Origin: Chloroflexota bacterium
GTDB lineage: Bacteria > Chloroflexota > Anaerolineae > Anaerolineales > Villigracilaceae
Length of the DNA: 64,000 bases
Assembly: GCA_016195815.1 (NCBI GenBank)
Contig: JACPYX010000007.1
Location: 186,001 to 250,000, forward strand
Direction of reading: 5' to 3'
Of this stretch, positions 36,993 to 47,047 are shown one piece after another (the stretch's first letter is position 1; each line of letters starts with the position of its first letter). Below the pieces are notes generated by a model. That model saw only the letters and a program-made list of their open reading frames with translations, had not been told where the DNA came from and ran no database searches. A program made the position numbers and the translations under genes.

Positions 36993-39779
36993 TTATGTTC
37001 CCAGCCACTTCCCGGCCTCGCGCGCTAAATTGGCTGTTAATCCTTGACGCGCGGTGCATTGCGGCAGTGACTCTAAAAACAGGCGGCCATATTGCTTGGT
37101 CAACACGCGGCGATCCAAAATCGCGACCACGCCGCGGTCCGATGCGGTGCGGATCAATCGTCCGAAGCCTTGGCGGAATTTGAGAATGGCTTCGGGCAGG
37201 TAATATTCCTGGAATGAATCTTCATACGTTTCTGAACGCGCCGCGATGATCGGGTCGGACGGAACATCGAAGGGCAGTTTAGTCATCATTACCACCGACA
37301 ACGAATCGCCGGGCACGTCTACACCCTCCCAGAAGGACCGCGTGCCCAGCAACACGGCCCGGTCTGTTGACTTGAACGACTCGAGCAGGGCATTTGGCGA
37401 AGAACCGTCGCCTTGTTCGTACACGGCAATATCTTCATTCGCCAATTGAGCCGTGATAGCTTGCGACGTTTTTTTCAACGCGGCATAAGAAGTGAATAAC
37501 ACCAGCATTCGACCGCCGGTGGCTTTGGCCGTGGAGATAATTGCCCGATCAAGAGCTTGCTGATATCCTGGCTGATTCGGTTCGGGAATATCGTTGGCGA
37601 TATAAAGCAGGGTTGAGCTTTCATAATCATACGGCGAGCCGAGCTGCATCTCGTCTGCTTCGTCCGCGCCGAGCGTGTTGCGCAGATATTGGAACTCGCC
37701 GTGTGTGGTCAGTGTGGCGGATGTGAGAATCACGGATGTTTTTTCGTGCCACAAATATTCCTCGATCAACGGTCCGACGCGCAGAGGCGCGGCGTTTAGC
37801 GAGACGCGATTCCCGTTGGGCTGGACTTCGATCCAATAGATTTGTTCCGCGGATGGATCGCTGATCATGGCTGAGACATTCGCTTCGGCTTCGGACAAGC
37901 GGCGGTACACGTTACCGAGATCGCTGATCACATCCTCGAGATTTTCGTGCCCGTCCGAATATAGATCCGAAGCGGCTTTGTGAATCTCGGCCAGTTGATT
38001 GAGCAGAAACTTCAACGCTTGTCCGGTCGCATCCCACGCGATTTCGACTTCATCCCAACCTGGCAGAGTCCGCGTGGAGGGCAGGACGCGCGATTGCCAG
38101 GCATAATTGCTTTTTGCCTGCCCTTCGCGCTGGATGTCTGCGAAGTCTTTCAAGTTGTCGAAAAATTGCCGGTTGAGTTGTTCGAGACGGAAGGCGCTGT
38201 CGGTGGCGCGGCTGATCTTTTGCTGGAGCAGACCGAAGTCGGAAGGGCGCAGCGTTTCGTGAGTCTCGCCGAGCACGCGACCCAACGTCCCAGCGTTCGA
38301 TCCGCCGATTTCTTTCAGCATCCGTTCCAGGTCAATTTGAGTCAAACGAAATGAAAGCGCGTTGGTCGTGGCAGATTCCAAATGATGCGCTTCGTCTACG
38401 ATGAGATGCGAATATTCGGGCAGGACTTTGCTTCCGGTGGCGATGTCCGAAAGCAGCAGTGCATGATTGACAACCAGCACGTGCGCGGTTTGTGAGGCGG
38501 CCTTGGCGCGATGAAACGGGCACGCGCCGCCGGTGCGTTTGATGCAAGTTTCGGTTGTGCAGGCATCGTCTTCGGCCGAAAGCCGCACCCACACTTCGCG
38601 CTCGCTTGGGCCGTTGAGATTTAATTCGTTGCGGTCGCCGCTTTGATTGTTGAGTTGCCACACCATCACTTTTGCAAGCACGCGCATTTCTTCGCCGGTG
38701 CGCGGGCCAAAGTGTCGCAGGTTTTCAAGGCGGCGCGGGCAAAGATAATTGGCGCGTCCCTTCAAAACAGAAAAGCGAAAATCAAGATTGAGCGCCTGAC
38801 TCAAATTTGGCAGATCAATCTTGATAAGCTGGTCTTGCAGGTTGATGGTGTTGGTCGAGACGACGACGCGCATGTTGTTGCGGACTGCGAACAACGCGGC
38901 CGGAACAAGATAGGCGAACGATTTTCCAACGCCGGTTCCGGCCTCGACCATGAGATGCTGGCCGGTTGAAAGGGCATTGGCCACCGCTCGAAGCATTTCC
39001 ACCTGCTCCGGCCTTTGCTCGAAGGATTCGAAATATTGTGAGAACGGCCCGCCGTATTCCAGAATGGACGCGACTTCCTCGGTGTTTAGCGGGATGGTGG
39101 TCTCGGGATTTTCCAGCGGCGGGAAGCGATCCGAGTCTTCAAAAGCGCGCGTGTTACTTTTAACCTTTTTTGCATGGATGCCGTCTTGGGCCTTGGCTTT
39201 CAAAACTTGTTCAAAGATCCAACCGGCGTCCCAGCTGATCGGCTCGCTCAAGCGAACGATTTCCGCGATTAGCTCGAACGGCAATTCGTTTGCCATCTCG
39301 AACAGGCGGTTGAAGACGGCCTGCGTGACGCGCGCATCGTCGAGGGCGCGATGGGTGGCAGGCAGTAAAATGCCGAGTTCTTTTCCGAGCGAACCGAGAT
39401 TATATCGGCTGGCATTGGGGATTAGTACCGATGCCAATTCGTACGTGTCAATGACTTCGTTATATTGCAGAATTCCCGCTTGTTTTTGCAGGAAGCCAAG
39501 ATCAAAACGGACGCTGTGTCCGACGATGGGCGCGTTGCCTGCGAAGGCTTCCAGTTCGTGGATGACATCGCGCAGGCGCGGCGCTTGTCGCACCATGGCA
39601 TCGTCAATGCCTGTCAAGCCGGTGATGAATTCGGGAATGTGGCGGTTGGGATTAATGAGCGAAGACCATTCGGCTTCTACGCGATGTCCCTTGAATTTGA
39701 CCGCCGCGATTTCAAGGATGGTATCGCGGTCTTCGTCGAGGCCGGTGGTTTCAATGTCTATGGCAACAATGGAGTCCAT
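36993..39779 (-). CDS. DinG-family ATP-dependent helicase with N-terminal DnaQ-like exonuclease
   Basis: MDSIVAIDIETTGLDEDRDTILEIAAVKF (DEDD exonuclease), VEAGTGVGKSFAYLVPA (Walker A), LIVDEAHHLE (DEAH), four-Cys Fe-S region. Confidence 0.95.
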   Translation of the reverse strand: MDSIVAIDIETTGLDEDRDTILEIAAVKFKGHRVEAEWSSLINPNRHIPEFITGLTGIDDAMVRQAPRLRDVIHELEAFAGNAPIVGHSVRFDLGFLQKQAGILQYNEVIDTYELASVLIPNASRYNLGSLGKELGILLPATHRALDDARVTQAVFNRLFEMANELPFELIAEIVRLSEPISWDAGWIFEQVLKAKAQDGIHAKKVKSNTRAFEDSDRFPPLENPETTIPLNTEEVASILEYGGPFSQYFESFEQRPEQVEMLRAVANALSTGQHLMVEAGTGVGKSFAYLVPAALFAVRNNMRVVVSTNTINLQDQLIKIDLPNLSQALNLDFRFSVLKGRANYLCPRRLENLRHFGPRTGEEMRVLAKVMVWQLNNQSGDRNELNLNGPSEREVWVRLSAEDDACTTETCIKRTGGACPFHRAKAASQTAHVLVVNHALLLSDIATGSKVLPEYSHLIVDEAHHLESATTNALSFRLTQIDLERMLKEIGGSNAGTLGRVLGETHETLRPSDFGLLQQKISRATDSAFRLEQLNRQFFDNLKDFADIQREGQAKSNYAWQSRVLPSTRTLPGWDEVEIAWDATGQALKFLLNQLAEIHKAASDLYSDGHENLEDVISDLGNVYRRLSEAEANVSAMISDPSAEQIYWIEVQPNGNRVSLNAAPLRVGPLIEEYLWHEKTSVILTSATLTTHGEFQYLRNTLGADEADEMQLGSPYDYESSTLLYIANDIPEPNQPGYQQALDRAIISTAKATGGRMLVLFTSYAALKKTSQAITAQLANEDIAVYEQGDGSSPNALLESFKSTDRAVLLGTRSFWEGVDVPGDSLSVVMMTKLPFDVPSDPIIAARSETYEDSFQEYYLPEAILKFRQGFGRLIRTASDRGVVAILDRRVLTKQYGRLFLESLPQCTARQGLTANLAREAGKWLGT

Positions 39780-39961
39780 GCGAATAATTCGTTCCTATCT
39801 TTTTGATAGAACAAGTGTACCATAGGCGGGATGCAAGGGGGTAGACGGATTAAAAATTTCCACAGATTACCCAGATGACGCAGTGGGAGTCTTTCGTCTG
39901 CGAGATCGCGAGCAATCTGTGGAGTCGAGTTTTTGAACCGGAAAATATCTTTACAACTAAA

Positions 39962-40657
39962 TTATTCCTGCGGCAGGGCTGAGGTGATTTTTTGCAGCAT
40001 TAGCGAACCTAATGACGGTTCTTTTGTTTTTTGCCGCATGAACTCTTTCAGCTTTTTGATCTGCAAGACGGGGACGGGGGCATCCGTATCGTCAATTTCA
40101 ATCTGGTCGCTGGTGAACACCAATACCCCTTTTACTTCATGGATTTCGTCGCCATTCATTTTCTTGGCCAAATACTTCTTTAGGGCATTGATTTGATTTT
40201 CAAGCTCGAGGCTGGGATGACCGATGCCTTCCTGTCCGAAGATTGTCATATAGGTTTGCATGAACCCGCCTCCGGAAAGCCGCCAACGGTTTTTGTAGTA
40301 TGCTACTTTGCCGCGCTGATGAAGCGGCAGCAGTACCCAAATCCCTGCCGGGCCAACCAATAAGTGGGAAGCTGGCGTTATATAATGATAGAGTATGGTG
40401 TCTCCGGGCAGGCCTTTGAGGCTTGCATCCAGTTGTTCGTCCGGACGCGGGGTGCGTCCCCAGCGGTTGGTGAAGTACATCCCAACCTGGGTCATCATAA
40501 AGCCGATAATCAACGCGCCGATCGAATAAAAGAATAAATCGGGCTTTTGAAAAGAAATATACATACCGATGCCCAATACGGCCAGCGCTCCCAGGCTTGT
40601 ATATTGCCCGATCCTGCCATTTCGTTTGATTAGTTTTTCATTCCTGATGATTTTCAT
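39962..40657 (-). CDS. Membrane protein with NERD-like domain (tentative)
   Basis: Two TM segments, then ASHLLVGPAGIWVLLPLHQRGKVAYYKNRW ... EVKGVLVFTSDQIEIDD. Confidence 0.5.
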   Translation of the reverse strand: MKIIRNEKLIKRNGRIGQYTSLGALAVLGIGMYISFQKPDLFFYSIGALIIGFMMTQVGMYFTNRWGRTPRPDEQLDASLKGLPGDTILYHYITPASHLLVGPAGIWVLLPLHQRGKVAYYKNRWRLSGGGFMQTYMTIFGQEGIGHPSLELENQINALKKYLAKKMNGDEIHEVKGVLVFTSDQIEIDDTDAPVPVLQIKKLKEFMRQKTKEPSLGSLMLQKITSALPQE

Positions 40658-40704
40658 GGATTCCTTTTTGGAACGTGGATTGAATAAAGTGCAGTGTCAC
40701 AATC

Positions 40705-41721
40705 TTATTTCTTTAGGCTTTGCTCGATGCCGGCGCGAATGGAGTCCAGCATTCCGGATTCAAAAGTTTGTTTGGCCAAACGAATGGCGCTTTTGATTGC
40801 AAGTGCGTCCGAGCGTCCATGACCGATCAATACCAGGCCGTTGACGCCAAGCAGAATGGCCGCGCCTTGTTCGCTGGGATCGAGCATGGATTTTACGCCG
40901 CCCAGCGCAGGTCTGACGAGCGCACCGCCCAGCAGGGCCAGCGGACCTCCGTTCTTGATCTCGCTTTTGACTTTATCAAGGATCAATTTGCCGACCGCCT
41001 CGGCAGTTTTGAGCATTACATTTCCTGTAAAACCGTCGGTGACTGCTACATCCACTTTGCCGCCAATGACCTCCTTGCCTTCCACGTTGCCATAAAAATT
41101 CAATCCCGAAGATTTAAGCAGGGGGGTGGCGGCGCGCACGAGTTCGTTGCCTTTCCCTTCCTCTTCGCCATTGGAGACCAGGCCGACTTTTGGATTCTTC
41201 ACACCGCGTACTTTTTCGGCGTAGATTGCTCCCATGATCCCGAATTGGAGCAGGTTCTCTGGTTTGCAATCGGGGTTGGCTCCAATATCAAGCACGACGC
41301 ATGAGCCGCTAGCGGTTGGAAAAACGGGAGCCAGAGCCGGCTTATCCACGCCGCGCACGCGTCCAAGGCGGAAGAGGGCCGTCAGCCAGCCTGCGCCGGT
41401 GTTTCCAGCAGTGACAAAAGCATCCGCTTCGCCTTTCTTGACCAGGTCAATGCCAACCGCCATCGAGTTTTTCGCGTCCTTATGGCGCGCTTTGAACGCC
41501 AACTCTTCACCCTTGTCTTCCATCGTCAACATTTCTGGCGCGTGAACGATTCGGATGGGCAGACCGCCGGGGTTTTGCGCGGCCAGCACAGGTCTGATTT
41601 TAGATTCGTCGCCGACCAGGATGATTTCTACGCCGTACTCGCGCGCAGCCATCACTGAGCCGGTCACATCCGGCGTCGGAAATTCATCGCTGCCCATTGC
41701 ATCTATAACGATACGAGTCAC
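40705..41721 (-). CDS. plsX: Phosphate acyltransferase PlsX
   Basis: (V/M)TRIVIDAMGSDEFPTPDVTGSVMAAREYG ... ADAFVTAGNTGAGWLTALFRLGR ... TDGFTGNVMLKTAEAVGK. GTG start at 41721 preceded by gaggag. Confidence 0.95.
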   Translation of the reverse strand: MTRIVIDAMGSDEFPTPDVTGSVMAAREYGVEIILVGDESKIRPVLAAQNPGGLPIRIVHAPEMLTMEDKGEELAFKARHKDAKNSMAVGIDLVKKGEADAFVTAGNTGAGWLTALFRLGRVRGVDKPALAPVFPTASGSCVVLDIGANPDCKPENLLQFGIMGAIYAEKVRGVKNPKVGLVSNGEEEGKGNELVRAATPLLKSSGLNFYGNVEGKEVIGGKVDVAVTDGFTGNVMLKTAEAVGKLILDKVKSEIKNGGPLALLGGALVRPALGGVKSMLDPSEQGAAILLGVNGLVLIGHGRSDALAIKSAIRLAKQTFESGMLDSIRAGIEQSLKK

Positions 41722-41749
41722 TGTTTCGCTCCTCAAACGATTTCCCTGC

Positions 41750-41777
41750 TTGACAACAAAAGCAAGCCGATTATAAT
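41750..41777 (+). promoter_or_regulatory. Promoter of tRNA-Leu
   Basis: TTGACA (41750-41755), 16-nt spacer, TATAAT (41772-41777). Confidence 0.75.
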
Positions 41778-41790
41778 ACGCCCTGCTCTT

Positions 41791-41872
41791 GCGCTGGTGC
41801 TGGAATTGGCAGACAGGCATGGTTGAGGGCCATGTGCCGCAAGGCGTGAGGGTTCAAGTCCCTCCCAGCGCA
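41791..41872 (+). tRNA. tRNA-Leu (anticodon GAG)
   Basis: GCGCTGG...CCAGCGCA acceptor, anticodon arm catgg-ttGAGgg-ccatg, long variable arm, T arm agggTTCAAGTccct. Confidence 0.93.
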
Positions 41873-41894
41873 CAAAGAATGCAGTTTTTTTTGT

Positions 41895-41931
41895 AATAAA
41901 AATCCCCGATTTTATATCGGGAATTTTTATT
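41895..41931. terminator. Bidirectional terminator (tRNA-Leu / ABC operon)
   Basis: aataaaaatccccgat-tttat-atcgggaatttttatt. Confidence 0.85.
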
Positions 41932-42694
41932 ATTCGACTCCGCCTGATCGGTAGCGGTCAATCAATGCTTTTGTGCGCGGATCTTTTGGCGATTTGAAGA
42001 TCTCTTCGGGAGTGTTGTCTTCTATTATTTCGCCTTCGGCCATCACGACCACGCGGTCAGCGACTTCACGTGCGAAGCCCATTTCATGAGTCACGACCAG
42101 CATGGTCATACCTTCCTGCGCGACTTTCTTCATAACGTTCAAAACTTCGCCGATGAGTTCGGGATCAAGCGCGGAGGTCGGCTCGTCGAAGAGCATAACT
42201 TTCGGTTCCATGGCAAGGGCGCGGGCGATTGCAATACGCTGCTTTTGTCCGCCGGAGAGGCGCATTGGGTATTCGTCCTTCTTGAATAACATGCCCACAC
42301 GGTCGAGATTCATCTCGGCAATTTCATTCGCCTTGGATCTGTCCATTTTCTTGACAGTCACCGGCCCTTCGGTCACATTTTCAAGTACGCTCATATGTGG
42401 GAAGAGATTGAATTCCTGAAAAACCATTCCAGTCTTCAAGCGGACATCGTGCACGAGTTGACGGTGTTCCCTGCCTTTTCCGCCTGCCTCAACGATCAAT
42501 TTGTCAACTTCAATCGTTCCGGCAGATGGCTCTTCAAGAAAATTGATACATCGAAGCAGGGTGCTTTTGCCCGAACCGGATCGTCCAATAATACAGACCA
42601 CTTCCATGGGCTTGACTTCGAGGTTTATTTTTTTCAATACGTGAAGGCGGCCAAAGTATTTATCCAGGTTGGCGACTTTAACGATGGGAGCCAT
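41930..42694 (-). CDS. Polar amino-acid ABC transporter ATP-binding protein
   Basis: [65 protein letters not shown]. Confidence 0.96.
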   Translation of the reverse strand: MAPIVKVANLDKYFGRLHVLKKINLEVKPMEVVCIIGRSGSGKSTLLRCINFLEEPSAGTIEVDKLIVEAGGKGREHRQLVHDVRLKTGMVFQEFNLFPHMSVLENVTEGPVTVKKMDRSKANEIAEMNLDRVGMLFKKDEYPMRLSGGQKQRIAIARALAMEPKVMLFDEPTSALDPELIGEVLNVMKKVAQEGMTMLVVTHEMGFAREVADRVVVMAEGEIIEDNTPEEIFKSPKDPRTKALIDRYRSGGVE

Positions 42695-42695
42695 G

Positions 42696-43547
42696 TTAGC
42701 GGTCTCCTTTGGCAAGGCGGCTTTCAAGCCAGCTTTGTGCATAAGTCAGAATGAGCGTCATGATCCAATAAAAGATGGCGGCCATGATCAGCGCCTCCAG
42801 GTTGCGGAATTGCGCCCGGCCTACTTTCGTGGAGCGCCACATGAGTTCATGGACGAAACCGGTCGCAGAGACGAGCGCTGAGTCTTTGGTCATGGCGATA
42901 AATTCGTTGCCCATGGGCGGAATGGCAAAGCGCATGGCCTGCGGGATGACGATCCGCTGCATGGTCTGACCGGGCGTCATACCGATTGCCAGGGCGGCCT
43001 CGCGTTGGCCTTTTCCAACAGACGCGATGCCGGCACGGAATATCTCGCTCATGTAGGCGCCGTAGTTAAGGCCGAGGGCGACGACCCCGGCCAGCGTCCC
43101 GGAAAGAACGATGCCGAGTTGCGGCAGGGCAAGAAAGAAGAAAAAAATCTGCAGGTAAAGCGGAGTCCCGCGTATCAATGAGACGTAGAATGTGCTGAGG
43201 GCGTAGATGGGCGGGTTGTTCGAAAGGCGTCCGAGTGCGGCAAGCAGGGCAAGGCCGGTTGCAAATGCTATCGAAAGGATTGAGATCTTGATCGTTTCCC
43301 ATAATCCTCCCGCGATAAAAAACATATTGTCTTTGATAAATTGCTGGTCGAGCTTAATTGTGTTGAAGGTGAAGTTCGCGATCGTTAATGAATTACCGCT
43401 GAATAAGAAAACCAGAATTAAAAGCAGGACACCCCAGGATAAGCCAACATTTGTGCGAAAAAGCTGTTCTTTTCGCCGTTGGGCCTGATAGAGCAATTCC
43501 GCCTGTGATTTTGAAGCACTGTCTTCTTGTTTTGTAAAAAGATTCAT
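42696..43547 (-). CDS. Amino-acid ABC transporter permease
   Basis: [68 protein letters not shown]. Confidence 0.95.
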   Translation of the reverse strand: MNLFTKQEDSASKSQAELLYQAQRRKEQLFRTNVGLSWGVLLLILVFLFSGNSLTIANFTFNTIKLDQQFIKDNMFFIAGGLWETIKISILSIAFATGLALLAALGRLSNNPPIYALSTFYVSLIRGTPLYLQIFFFFLALPQLGIVLSGTLAGVVALGLNYGAYMSEIFRAGIASVGKGQREAALAIGMTPGQTMQRIVIPQAMRFAIPPMGNEFIAMTKDSALVSATGFVHELMWRSTKVGRAQFRNLEALIMAAIFYWIMTLILTYAQSWLESRLAKGDR

Positions 43548-43580
43548 TGAAAAATTCCCTTCAGCAATCAGGGTTTAAGA

Positions 43581-43613
43581 ATAAGGGAAGCGGCGCCAAG
43601 CCGCTTCCCTTAT
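43581..43613 (-). promoter_or_regulatory. Intercistronic stem-loop between substrate-binding protein and permease genes
   Basis: Perfect 14-bp stem ataagggaagcggc-gccaa-gccgcttcccttat; no strong T-tract. Confidence 0.75.
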
Positions 43614-43625
43614 ATTGCGTGAATA

Positions 43626-44534
43626 CTATTTTGGGGCTTTTGTAAGGTCGGAACCGAACCATTGAGTGGAAAGGGATGACAACGTGCCGTCTGCGTGCAT
43701 GGCGGTGATAGTGTCGTCAATTGCTTTCAGCAATGTGTCGGTGTTTTTAGTGGTGGCTTTGTCTACCGCTACGGCCAGGTCTTCAGAGTAGACCGGCGAG
43801 CCGAGTCGCATCACTGGCAGGCCAGCCTTGATATTTGCATCTACAACTGTCGCCGATGTAACATAGCCGACAAAATCCTTGCGGCCAGAGGCAATTGCCT
43901 GGGCGCATTCCTGGTCGGTTTCCAGCGTTACAACCTTTACGTTTGCCGGAGCCTTGGCGTAAATGGACGATTCGGGCAAACCGAGAGCAGTCATATCGTT
44001 GTTCAACCAGGATTCGTAGGTTGTAGATGTTCCGGCGCATAGTGCCTTGCCAGCAAGATCATCCAGCTTTGTGAATCCGGAATCCATGCCAACCGCTACA
44101 ACAGCGGGGGTGTAGTAGTACGGAACGCTGAAATTCAGAACTTTCTGGCGGTCAACAGTGATGGTCATTGAGCCGACGCTAATATCCCACTTATTAGCCC
44201 AGTTTCCGGCAGTGATGGCGTCCCAGGATGGGGTGGCGAAGCAGGTCTCGACTTTGAGCGCGTCGCCGATCTTGCGGGCTACATCTACATCGAAGCCTTT
44301 CATTTCGGCGGTGGTCAGGGCGTCAGATGGGCACTTTGTGCTGTCAGGGCGCTTGCCAGTGGTGTCAAGGAAGGATTGCGGTTCGTAGTTTGGGTCGGTC
44401 GAGACGAGGATATAGCCGCGTTGTTTGATGGCGTCCAAGAGGTTGTTGGACGAGGCACCGCTGTTTCCACCGCATGCAGTAAGTATGAATGCGGCCGCGA
44501 TAACCACGGCTAAAACAGTGTAAAGCTTCTTCAT
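43626..44534 (-). CDS. Amino-acid ABC transporter substrate-binding protein
   Basis: Lipoprotein signal ILTACGG; MKGFDVDVARKIGDALKVETCF; VGSMTITVDRQKVLNFSVPYYYTPAVV. Confidence 0.95.
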   Translation of the reverse strand: MKKLYTVLAVVIAAAFILTACGGNSGASSNNLLDAIKQRGYILVSTDPNYEPQSFLDTTGKRPDSTKCPSDALTTAEMKGFDVDVARKIGDALKVETCFATPSWDAITAGNWANKWDISVGSMTITVDRQKVLNFSVPYYYTPAVVAVGMDSGFTKLDDLAGKALCAGTSTTYESWLNNDMTALGLPESSIYAKAPANVKVVTLETDQECAQAIASGRKDFVGYVTSATVVDANIKAGLPVMRLGSPVYSEDLAVAVDKATTKNTDTLLKAIDDTITAMHADGTLSSLSTQWFGSDLTKAPK

Positions 44535-44761
44535 CAGATTTCTCCTCCAATATGAAAATTAGTTTGTTTTTTTTAAAGGCGAGGCGGTGGGATTAAGCGC
44601 AAAGACGAACCTCCTTTCCATTGGCGAAAATATCTTTGCAATAAGCATAGACCAACTTGCCGATTTGTGCAAGAGTAGAAGGGATTAAATTTTTTTAACC
44701 CCCTTTCAGCCTGTTGAAAACGGAAGTGGTACAATTCCGTTGCTATAAAAAGGAGTGTTGC

Positions 44762-45172
44762 ATGGCCGTCATTTTCCCGTCTCCAGAGTGGTTAAAATCT
44801 CTCGAAGAAAAACTCAATTCGGACGCGCGTTACAATCAGATCGCCAGGAATTGGGAAGGTGATTTGCTTTTTGATATTCTGCCCGAAGGCAGTCTTAAAG
44901 AATCTTTGACGATGTATCTCGATCTCTGGCATGGAAAATGCCGCGCTGTGGAATATGCGCCCGACTCGGCCAAACATGCGAAGCCGGCTTTTATTCTTCG
45001 CTCGCCTTACAACAATTTCACATCTATTCTTCTTGGCAAGCTCGATCCCATGACAGCCATGATGACCAGCAAACTTAAGGTGGAGGGCAGTCTCGGTTAC
45101 ATGATGCGTAACGTGCCGACCGTGCTGGACTTCGTTCGTTGCGCGCGCGAGGTCACAACCGACATTCTTTAG
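44762..45172 (+). CDS. SCP2 sterol-binding-like domain protein
   Basis: MAVIFPSPEWLKSLEEKLNSDARYNQIARNWEGDLLFDI ... KLDPMTAMMTSKLKVEGSLGYMMRNVPTVLDFV. Confidence 0.7.
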   Translation: MAVIFPSPEWLKSLEEKLNSDARYNQIARNWEGDLLFDILPEGSLKESLTMYLDLWHGKCRAVEYAPDSAKHAKPAFILRSPYNNFTSILLGKLDPMTAMMTSKLKVEGSLGYMMRNVPTVLDFVRCAREVTTDIL

Positions 45173-45175
45173 TTT

Positions 45176-46993
45176 ATGCAACCTATACTCAAAGTTGATC
45201 TATCCACCGGCAGGACAGAAGAATATAAAATTCCCGAAGAGTGGGAAAGGGCTTTTCTGGGAGGCGCGTCGCTGGCGGCGCGCTTGTTGTATCCATATCT
45301 GACGAAAGAACTTGATCCGTTCTCTCCCGAGGCGCCTTTACTTTTTATCAATGGCCCGCTGACCGGCACATCCGGTCCAACGGTCGGACGATTTGTTGTG
45401 TGCGGTAAAAGCCCGGCGACCATGCAATGGGCTGAGTCGCATTGCGGCGGATTTTGGGGACCTGAACTTCGTTTTGCCGGATACGATGGTTTATGGATCA
45501 CGGGAAAGGCCGAAGCGCCGGTGTATCTTTGGATCGAGAATGGCCGTTTCGAGGTCCGGCCTGCGGCGCACTTGTGGGGCAGGGATACTTACGAAACGCA
45601 GGAACTCGTCAGGCAGGAAATCAATCAGAAAGGAATCCACGTCGCGGTGATCGGGCCGGCCGCGGAGAATCGAATCTTGTTCGCGGGGATTTATTGCGAT
45701 CATGGACGAACGGCGGGACGCACCGGACTCGGTGCGGTCATGGCGTCGAAGAATCTAAAAGCGATTGCCGTGCATGGAAAGAATCAGTTGCCGCTTGTTC
45801 AGGCGGGACTTTATGCCGGGTTGCGCTCTGAATCCAACCGCGCGCTGAAAGTGGACAACGAAGCGCGCATCCTGCATGAGCTTGGCACCGCGGGTGTTGC
45901 AAACTATGCTGAATACCTCGGCTCGATGCCTGCAAAATATTATCATCAGGGCGGTTTTGATCCGGTTGACAAAGTTTCCGGCGCGAAAATGGCCGAGTCG
46001 ATTTTGTCGGGGCAAAGCGCATGTCACGCCTGCGTAATCGCGTGCGGGCGCGTTGTAAAGCTTGAAGACGGCAATAAACGCAAAGGCCCGGAATACGAAA
46101 CCATCGTTTCGTTCGGTCCGAACCTGCTGATTGATGATCTGGTCGAGATCGTTCGCCTCGGCGAATTGTGTGACCGTTACGGCATAGACACGATTAGCAC
46201 GGGCAACACCATTGGCCTGGCGTTTTATTTATTTGAACATGGCAGGATCACCACGCAAGATACCGGCGGACTTGAATTGAAATGGGGCGACGCTGTCGCT
46301 GTCCGCCAGTTGGTAAAGATGACCGTGCGGCGCGAAGGTATCGGAGAATGGATCGCGCAGGGTTCGCGGCGGTTTGGCAAGCATTTCAACGCGGAAGAAG
46401 AGGCGGTGCAGGTCAACGGACTGGAAGTGGCCTATCACGATCCGCGCGGCGTTTCTGGCATGGCGCTTTCGTATGCAACCTCACCGCGCGGCGCATGTCA
46501 TAATCAGTCCGATTATTTCTTCGTGGACTTCGGGCACACTTATCCGGAACTCGGCATTGAATATTTTTCGCGCCATGCCGAGGCAGAGAAGGCCGCCAAC
46601 GTGGCGCGTCATCAGAATTGGCGCACGGTTTACAACGCAATGGTGATGTGCATCTTCGGCAATGTTGCGCCGCAGACGCAAGTGGATTTGATCAACGCGG
46701 CCTGCGGTTATGATTGGACGATTGAAGAAATGATGAAAGCCGGCGAGCGTGGTTGGAATATGAAACGCGCCGTCAACAATCGCATGGGGCTGACTGCCGA
46801 TAACGATAAACTGCCGAAGGCCCTGCTCGAACCTTTGACGACAGGCGGGACGGAAGGCTATGTCCCGGATATTCAGGGAATGTTGCGCGCATATTATGAG
46901 GCACGCGGCTGGGATCGCGATACAGGCTATCCGACCAGGGAAAAACTTCTCGCCCTTGGGCTGGATGATGTCGCCTCGGATTTGTGGATTTAA
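45176..46993 (+). CDS. Aldehyde ferredoxin oxidoreductase family protein
   Basis: ILKVDLSTGRTEEYKIPEEWERAFLGGASLAARLLY, FVVCGKSPATMQWAESHCGGFWGPELRFAGYDGLWITGKA, GRTAGRTGLGAVMASKNLKAIAVHG, ACHACVIACGR. Confidence 0.95.
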   Translation: MQPILKVDLSTGRTEEYKIPEEWERAFLGGASLAARLLYPYLTKELDPFSPEAPLLFINGPLTGTSGPTVGRFVVCGKSPATMQWAESHCGGFWGPELRFAGYDGLWITGKAEAPVYLWIENGRFEVRPAAHLWGRDTYETQELVRQEINQKGIHVAVIGPAAENRILFAGIYCDHGRTAGRTGLGAVMASKNLKAIAVHGKNQLPLVQAGLYAGLRSESNRALKVDNEARILHELGTAGVANYAEYLGSMPAKYYHQGGFDPVDKVSGAKMAESILSGQSACHACVIACGRVVKLEDGNKRKGPEYETIVSFGPNLLIDDLVEIVRLGELCDRYGIDTISTGNTIGLAFYLFEHGRITTQDTGGLELKWGDAVAVRQLVKMTVRREGIGEWIAQGSRRFGKHFNAEEEAVQVNGLEVAYHDPRGVSGMALSYATSPRGACHNQSDYFFVDFGHTYPELGIEYFSRHAEAEKAANVARHQNWRTVYNAMVMCIFGNVAPQTQVDLINAACGYDWTIEEMMKAGERGWNMKRAVNNRMGLTADNDKLPKALLEPLTTGGTEGYVPDIQGMLRAYYEARGWDRDTGYPTREKLLALGLDDVASDLWI

Positions 46994-47047
46994 AATTTAT
47001 CACTGGGGCACAGCGACACTTTGCCTCTGCGTGTCATGGAGAGAAAA

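Noticed and set aside
38950-39825. 291-aa plus-strand ORF opposite the DinG-like gene
   Set aside because: Fully antisense to a convincing helicase/exonuclease CDS; Ser/Arg-rich composition typical of shadow ORFs.
41722-41820. N-terminal extension of PlsX running into the tRNA-Leu gene
   Set aside because: Overlaps tRNA promoter and tRNA on the other strand; GTG 41721 has an SD and starts at the conserved TRIVIDAMGSD.
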